NCBI RefSeq assembly: GCF_051014685.1
Contig: NC_135059.1
Location: 2,356,001-2,420,000 of the forward strand
Direction of reading: 5' to 3'
Length of the DNA: 64,000 nt
Source of the DNA: Ptiloglossa arizonensis
Lineage: Eukaryota; Arthropoda; Insecta; Hymenoptera; Colletidae
Both the position numbers and the translations under genes were made by a program. The number at the start of each line of letters is the position of its first letter. The stretch's first letter is position 1. The notes beneath the pieces were generated by a model. The model worked only from the letters and a program-made list of their open reading frames with translations. It was not told the DNA's origin and made no database searches. Below, one piece after another: positions 58,891 to 64,000 of this stretch.

Positions 58891-59118
58891 CTTATGTGGG
58901 ATTAGGGAATTGTTCAGCGCAAGAGAATATGTAAATAGGACGTTTATTTTTAGATAAATGTAATACAGTCGTGCAGCGGAGTATGGTTATAAACAACTGA
59001 ATAGATTGTAACGATCACGTCGACACACAAATGGAAAAAATAGGAAAGCTGGTATCGAGCTCGTCCACCATTCCTTGACTTCTCAAGTACTGCATGGTTC
59101 AATGTTGTATTTCAACAC
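58891..59118 (+). mobile_element. Fragment of the interrupted mariner family
   Basis: About 228 bp match 1673-1893: CTTATGTGGGATTA (transposase edge), then AATAGGACGTTTATTTTTAG, CAACTGAATAGATTGTAACG, ATCACGTCGACACAC, CTTGACTTCTCAA and CATGGTTCAATGT. It contains both the end of the N-terminal transposase part and most of the extra insertion. Neither mariner terminus is present, so it is a broken fragment. Confidence 0.9.
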
Positions 59119-60063
59119 CTTCGTTTCTTCTCGATTGTAATTTGACAGGTAACGATACCAAATTTGCAAAATTCATTTCAGATTAACAAAAGTCGAGACT
59201 CTTTTTGGTTTTCGTTACCGATCGATTAGAGGGTCGAACAAGCTTTGAGATGCAATTAAAGCTGGAAAGGTGCGAATCGTAAAACAGAATGTTCTACGGC
59301 CTTTGTTTCTTTTTGCAATTTGAACGGATGGTCTTCGCGCCACGAAGATTGAGTTATTATAGTCGAGGCATGATCACAGGGCGGAAAATCTTCCGCTGGA
59401 ACTAACAGCGAGTGCCAAGGTGTCGAGAACGCAACTGCACTTCCAAGAGCTATTAGAAAACGAGAACCATCGTGCTACGAGGCTTTAATTTCTCGAATGG
59501 TTGTTTCGAACTTGTTCTCGACAGTGTTTATTGGTACGCGTCGGATGGCTAAAATTTAAGAACACTGAACGAGACAATATTCTTGTAAATTGGCAACTAT
59601 TCCAATATTTTTGGCGGGCAATGTGCTTGAAAAATTAGTTACTTAGTTCTTTATTTCTTTTCTTTCGATTTTGAAAGACTTCCAGATTACTGTGATTCCT
59701 TATCGTACTTCTTACATTAACCTGTTCTAATATTGCTTAAATAACCTATCCTATTTCTACTAGTCTATAATTTATAATTATAGTTCTAATTCTGATTCTT
59801 TTCTATGTCTAATCCTATATATATCCAATTCTAATACTATATTTTGCACATTTCCTTTGGTAACTTTAACTTTTCATCTGCCTTCTGTTCTTCTCCTTTT
59901 CTCCATCACCCTCTTTAACTTAATCGGTCCTCTTCTGTCTTCGTGTACTGGTTCTCCTTACACTCTTCTCACTATTACACTCCTTACACTATTTCTCCTT
60001 CCCTACACCCCCTTGCCAAGTCTGCCATCGACTCTTCCTCTCTTCTTCTTCTCTCTAATGCCG
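59119..60063. other. Non-genic spacer, pyrimidine-rich at the end
   Basis: No gene is recognised. 59.65-59.86 kb is AT-rich. 59.86-60.15 kb is a CT-rich strand giving a hydrophobic open frame (TTG start) that I attribute to composition. A similar CT-rich stretch lies in inverted orientation at about 61.34-61.50 kb. Confidence 0.55.
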
Positions 60064-60740
60064 TCCTCCCCTACATTCGTTCCCACACCTGAACCTTGCC
60101 ATCAGGCTTCTATCCTTTGCCAATTATCATTCTTCTTCCTCTCTTTTAGATAAATCGATAATTCCTGCGATTCTGTATTCTGTATTTCCCTACATGTTGT
60201 GAAACACCTTGAAGTTTCTATTTTTCCCTTCGTTCTCTTGTTCTTCTTTTCTTTAACATGCTCGAAAAGAATATATACGTGAGCAATTAAATCTCACGTG
60301 TACAGAATATTTCGAGACTAATCGTACAATCGAGCAAGGGGGTGATTCTGTCATGTGTTGAGAAATAAATAATGTAGAATAAAATTTGTTGGAAAGTGGC
60401 TTCGTTTTTGAGGAAAACCACTTTAAAAGTCCTCCCCTACATTCGTTCCCACACTTGAACCTTGTTAACAAGCTTCTATCTTTTGCATTCTTTCTCTAAT
60501 TTAGATAAATCGATAATTCCTGCGTTTGTATTTCCCTATATGTTGTGAAACGCTTTGACATTTCTATTTTTTCTTTTCGTTCTCTTGTTCTTCTTTCCTT
60601 TAACATGCTCCAAAAGAATATATACGTGTGCAATTAAATCTCACGTGTACAAAATGTTTCGAGACAGATCGTACGATCGAACAAGGGGGTGATTCTGTCG
60701 CGTGACGAGAAATAAATAATGTAGAATAAAATTTTGTAGA
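60064..60740. repeat. Tandem duplication, about 350-366 bp offset, two copies
   Basis: TCCTCCCCTACATTCGTTCC begins copies at 60064 and 60430. Both contain AGATAAATCGATAATTCCTG, TTGTTCTTC, TTTAACATGCTC, AAAAGAATATATACGTG, CAATTAAATCTCACGTGTAC, AAGGGGGTGATTCTGTC and GAAATAAATAATGTAGAATA. The end of copy 1 (AAAGTGGCTTCGTTTTTGAG) recurs once more at about 61116-61165. Confidence 0.93.
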
Positions 60741-60880
60741 GTAATATATATATGTATAGGAAAATATGCCTATTCCTCTATTATAATAATATATTCCCTC
60801 TGGATTACAGATGGAAATATAGGGTCTACTTAAGGTCACGACGCGTACAAAAGGAAAAGTCAAACCCACTCGCACCGCGG

Positions 60881-60881
<1 letters not shown>

Positions 60882-60921
<40 letters not shown>

Positions 60922-60928
60922 GCGCGCG
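60882..60928. repeat. CA dinucleotide repeat followed by CG repeat
   Basis: About 19 uninterrupted CA units followed by five CG units. The Cys/Val and His/Thr runs in frames across it are artefacts of the repeat. Confidence 0.97.
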
Positions 60929-61588
60929 TTTTTTCGAAAACTCTTTTTTAACATTTTCTCGATACCGGTCGACTCACGTTCGTATCGGTCGTTGATTACA
61001 TTACAACTCATGTTTTGTCTTTCGCACTGGGCTTCAATGAGCTATCGATTTACCGAAACAGTCGCTCACTCGATCGAAAATTCACGCGATTCGCTCGCGC
61101 AAAACTCGTCCCTACAATTTGTTCGAAAGTGGCTTCGTTTTTAAGGAAAACCACTTGAAAAGTTCTCATCTAGTGTACAATTCAACACTTGGCCAACGCG
61201 TCTGTCCATTGCTTACTATTTCTACTCGCGTCAGTGTCGGTACACTTTGTCACTCGACCCCTGCGTATTCGTAGAAAATTTCCTATACGATACTTCCTAT
61301 AAGGTTCGTATACATATGTAAGGAAAGCACCCTCAGTTATAGTGAAGTTAGCGTCGATAAGTTAGATCTCGATTGGTAGGAAGACAAGTGAATGAGTAGA
61401 CATGTGGCGGGAGTGAGAGAGGAGAAGAAAAAGTGTAAAGGATAGAGACACGTGAGAAGAGTTATCGGGAAAAGAACGGTGTGAGTAATAACATTGAATG
61501 TTGTTTCTTTGTTATTATAGAAACAATTCAACCCATTTTCCACCAAGAACCTGCAGACGAAATAAGACATTATATAATACATATAATA
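60929..61588. other. Non-genic spacer
   Basis: No gene is recognised. It contains the third trace of the preceding duplication (61116-61165) and a GA-rich stretch at 61.38-61.50 kb. Confidence 0.55.
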
Positions 61589-61674
61589 TGTTGTTCGATA
61601 AGTTTCCTCGTTCGTTAAAACTTATCGAGCAACCTAGTACTATACTGTCGAACGACAAAACTTATTGAACAACC
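61589..61674. mobile_element. TIR-only mariner palindrome plus an extra terminal repeat
   Basis: 61589-61634 is a 46-bp near-palindrome starting TGTTGTTCGATAAG and ending CTTATCGAGCAACC, flanked by TA on both sides (61587-61588 and 61635-61636). It consists of two mariner terminal repeats joined with almost nothing between. A further right-hand terminal repeat (CGAACGACAAAACTTATTG to 61674, then TA) follows 14 bp later. Confidence 0.85.
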
Positions 61675-61676
61675 TA

Positions 61677-62578
61677 GTAACAGAGAGAATTCTTTCTCTT
61701 GCTACAGTGTCGTGAATGTTGGGTAGTTGTTTCGAATCGACTACACGTATTCCAAAGCAAATATCGCGCGTACGTTCGAAAACTGTACTCGAGTTGTTCG
61801 CGTTACCGTTCGTGAGGAGGTTATTTATAATTAAATATCTATAAAATCTGGTAAACCCCTATACGAGACTAAATTATTCGCACATCTCGTTTTAGGTCCG
61901 AAAGATCACTCGAACGTCGCGTTCAGCTCGTAAACGCCGCAATAAGGCACAAGCACCCCCGATCGGGTTGATCCCCGCGTGGTGAACGAACGATCCTCTC
62001 TCTTTCACTTTCGACACCTGCACCGTGTCGTTCATCATCGACCGCGAATTGGAAAAGGTCCGTCTCGGTTACTCTCGGCGCGAGCGGTAAACGCGGAATC
62101 CACGGAGATGATTTATCTGCGGCGAGTGAAATCGCTTCGGCGGGGTTTCGTCACTTTCGCGGCGCAAAGTGAAACGGTGCCCGCGCCGTGAGTCCCGAGA
62201 GCAAAACAAATTGAAAGCCACGAGCAGCAAATGATAATTAATACTTTCGTCGTCGATCGTTATCGAACCGCGCGTTCCGGCCACGGCCGCCGCTGATCGA
62301 CAGCCGAACGGACCGACCGCGGAATGGATCGTCCGTAGATCCTCCTCGCGGCGCGATCCGGTGATTTATCGCGCCACCGCCCGCCATCTATCATGCCCGA
62401 TAGAGCCGATAACCGGCCGCTAGCGAGCTCGTGTTAAGCTAGAACTCGCGTCGTGCCATCGGCGCCGACGCGCGGGGACTCCGCGATACGCCGCGTACAC
62501 CAGTGGACAACATCGCGACTTCTGTTCTTACGATAGAAACGAATCGAACAACCGGTGATCGCCAAGAGTACGACACAG
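61677..62578. other. Non-genic spacer with CpG-rich island
   Basis: No gene is recognised. 61.9-62.5 kb is CpG-rich, with AAATGATAATTAATACTTTC near 62228. Open frames are short and overlapping. Confidence 0.55.
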
Positions 62579-63092
62579 TCTTCTTTTCCTATTTTACTTA
62601 ATGGTTTACGTTTACAATTGGAAGAAATCGAAGAACCGGTGATCTCCGATTGAAAGATCGGTTCTTGTTTTTCGTTTGCATTTAACGCTTTATATTCTTC
62701 CAATGGGAAAGAATCGAAGAAGCGGTAATTTTCGATCGAAAGATCGAGTCTTCTTTTCCTATTTTACTTAATGGTTTACGTTCACAATTGGAAGAAATCG
62801 AAGAACCGGTGATTTCCGATGGAAAGATCGATTCTTGTTTTTCGTTTGCATTTAACGCTTTATATTCTTCCAATGGGAAAGAATCGAAGAAGCGGTAATT
62901 TTCGATCGAAAGATCGAGTCTTCTTTTCCTATTTTACTTAATGGTTTACGTTCACAATTGGAAGAAATCGAAGAACCGGTGATTTCCGATGGAAAGATCG
63001 ATTCTTGTTTTTCGTTTGCATTTAATGCTTTATATTCTTCCAATGGGAAAGAATCGAAGAAGCGATAATATTTTCGATCGAAAGATAGAATC
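62579..63092. repeat. Tandem triplication, 170-bp unit with internal half-repeats
   Basis: TCTTCTTTTCCTATTTTAC begins units at 62579, 62749 and 62919, exactly 170 bp apart. A fourth start at about 63091 is cut short. Each unit contains two related halves: GAAGAAATCGAAGAACCGGT...GAAAGATCGATTCTT and GAAAGAATCGAAGAAGCGGT...GAAAGATCGAGTCTT, suggesting an older duplication of about 85 bp. On the minus strand the units give the repeated peptide MEEYKALNANEKQESIF and SEITGSSISSNCERKPLS with a frame break per unit. I treat this as non-coding. Confidence 0.95.
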
Positions 63093-63647
63093 TTCTTTTC
63101 CTTTTGTGGTTTCTTGAACACTTTCCACGAAAGCGTTATTCCGAAAAGATTTTAGTGAAATTCGACAAATTTGAAACATTCCAGGACGTTGATTCGAACT
63201 CTCTTTATGTTCTATATACTTTAAAGTCATTTTTCTCGAAATATATTTCGGCATGATGCATGATATTTTGAAAGTTACTCGGTCGTTTTGAAATTGTAAT
63301 ATATTGCAGAAAAAATCCTTCGATTACCGAGTTAACCAAGATCGGACGAGATTTCGTTAATTCTTCATAGTTGTTGACTCGATGGAAACTATTGTTGCAT
63401 GGATTAATACTTTATTCGCATCTGTTCGGTTTGTAGATCGACTGAAATCGTGTAAACCATTGCAATAGATCTTTTTTTTATCGTTTAATCATTTTTCTAG
63501 TCTATTAATTATTTCTTGGTAAAAGAATAGTGATAAGAAACTCTAAATTTTCAACCGAAAGTACCAGACTTCCTTTAAAGAGAGTTTAATGCTTGGACGT
63601 TGTAGAATGAGCGGTATTTTCAAAAATTTCTAACGGAAAAAGTACTA
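63093..63647. other. AT-rich spacer
   Basis: No gene or repeat is recognised. Confidence 0.6.
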
Positions 63648-63693
63648 GGTTGTTCGATAAGTTTTATCGAACGATAAAACTTATCGAACAACT
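63648..63693. mobile_element. TIR-only mariner palindrome, 46 bp
   Basis: The segment begins GGTTGTTCGATAAG and ends CTTATCGAACAACT, flanked by TA on both sides (63646-63647 and 63694-63695). The two 22-bp arms are perfect complements apart from the outermost base. It is the same length as the palindrome at 61589-61634 and matches the termini of the mariner at 1234-2716. Confidence 0.88.
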
Positions 63694-63697
63694 TATT

Positions 63698-63765
63698 ATT
63701 CCCGTGTATACACGGGAATTATATATCTTATTATATATCGTATATAAGATATATTATATATCTAC
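63698..63765. repeat. Perfect 22-bp palindrome followed by an AT palindrome
   Basis: 63698-63719 is a perfect palindrome whose half is ATTCCCGTGTA. It is followed by an imperfect TATATCTTATTATATA palindrome to about 63765. It begins a few bases after the mariner TIR palindrome and could extrude a cruciform. Confidence 0.9.
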
Positions 63766-64000
63766 AACTTATTAAATATCGTGTTGAATATCGCGATGTA
63801 TAATTAATATCAGCTGTAATATCCCAGACGTATAATCACAGCTACTTGTGAGTTTATTGTAAAATTAAATTAAATCTCTATTGCACAATGCAATCGATCC
63901 GATACCTGGTAAAAACAATCCCTGTACAGTTCGTCCAAGAAATTTACAAGATATACGTACAAGGCGCAACACCGAAGTACCACCTCGAGTATATTGAGTA
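63766..64000. other. Non-genic end of window
   Basis: Nothing is recognised. Confidence 0.5.

Noticed and set aside
59857..60153. 98-codon hydrophobic Leu/Ser/Pro-rich frame
   Set aside because: It begins with TTG and is a translation of a CT-rich low-complexity strand.

Overview
This window looks like nuclear DNA from an insect, most probably a hymenopteran (bee, wasp or ant). The evidence is a moderately AT-rich background with very abundant CpG (TCGA, TCGAA, CGAACG everywhere), short GC-rich islands studded with TAATTA cores, no long conserved open reading frame, and relics of typical insect transposons: mariner, Tigger/pogo, a Tc1-like element, a copia-type solo LTR and a jockey/R1-like non-LTR element. 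The order-level call is an inference from composition and element types. I could not recognise any conserved host gene. The window reads as intergenic or long-intron sequence.

Layout. 1-4.3 kb: AT-rich flank, then a decayed mariner (1234-2716) carrying a frameshifted, interrupted transposase. 4.3-10 kb: a 188-bp tandem duplication, hairpins and the first pieces of a 128-bp satellite. 10-12.3 kb: a CpG/TAATTA island, a seven-unit 128-bp satellite array, and two copies of one non-coding module flanking that array. 12.3-26 kb: mostly featureless, with a 207-bp repeat (18.3 kb), microsatellites (19.2-19.5 kb), a 242-codon open frame (20 kb), a possible two-exon coding segment (22.6-23.1 kb) and a CpG island (25-25.8 kb). 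26-35.5 kb: a large inverted repeat, a 78-codon open frame, a 1.1-kb minisatellite of 37-bp units free of stops in the frames read on both strands, a 540-bp GAC repeat, and a Tigger transposase relic. 37-41.3 kb: a mariner-derived MITE, a copia-type solo LTR with an exact 5-bp target duplication, and a nearly identical 153-bp triplication. 44-46.6 kb: two small ATG-start open frames (one with a signal-peptide-like start and six Cys) and a 62-bp triplication. 51.5-55 kb: a Tc1-like element with long imperfect inverted ends, nested tandem repeats, and a 5'-truncated non-LTR retrotransposon with poly-A and target-site duplication. 58.9-64 kb: a second fragment of the interrupted mariner, tandem duplications, a CA/CG microsatellite, a 170-bp triplication and two 46-bp palindromes made only of mariner termini.

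Two themes stand out. One mariner family is present in every stage of decay: near full length, internally deleted MITE, fragment and TIR-only palindromes. Local tandem duplication is unusually frequent, with periods from 37 to about 370 bp in at least eleven places. Open-frame calls outside the transposons are low-confidence candidates. Most long open frames here are by-products of repeats or CpG-rich composition.
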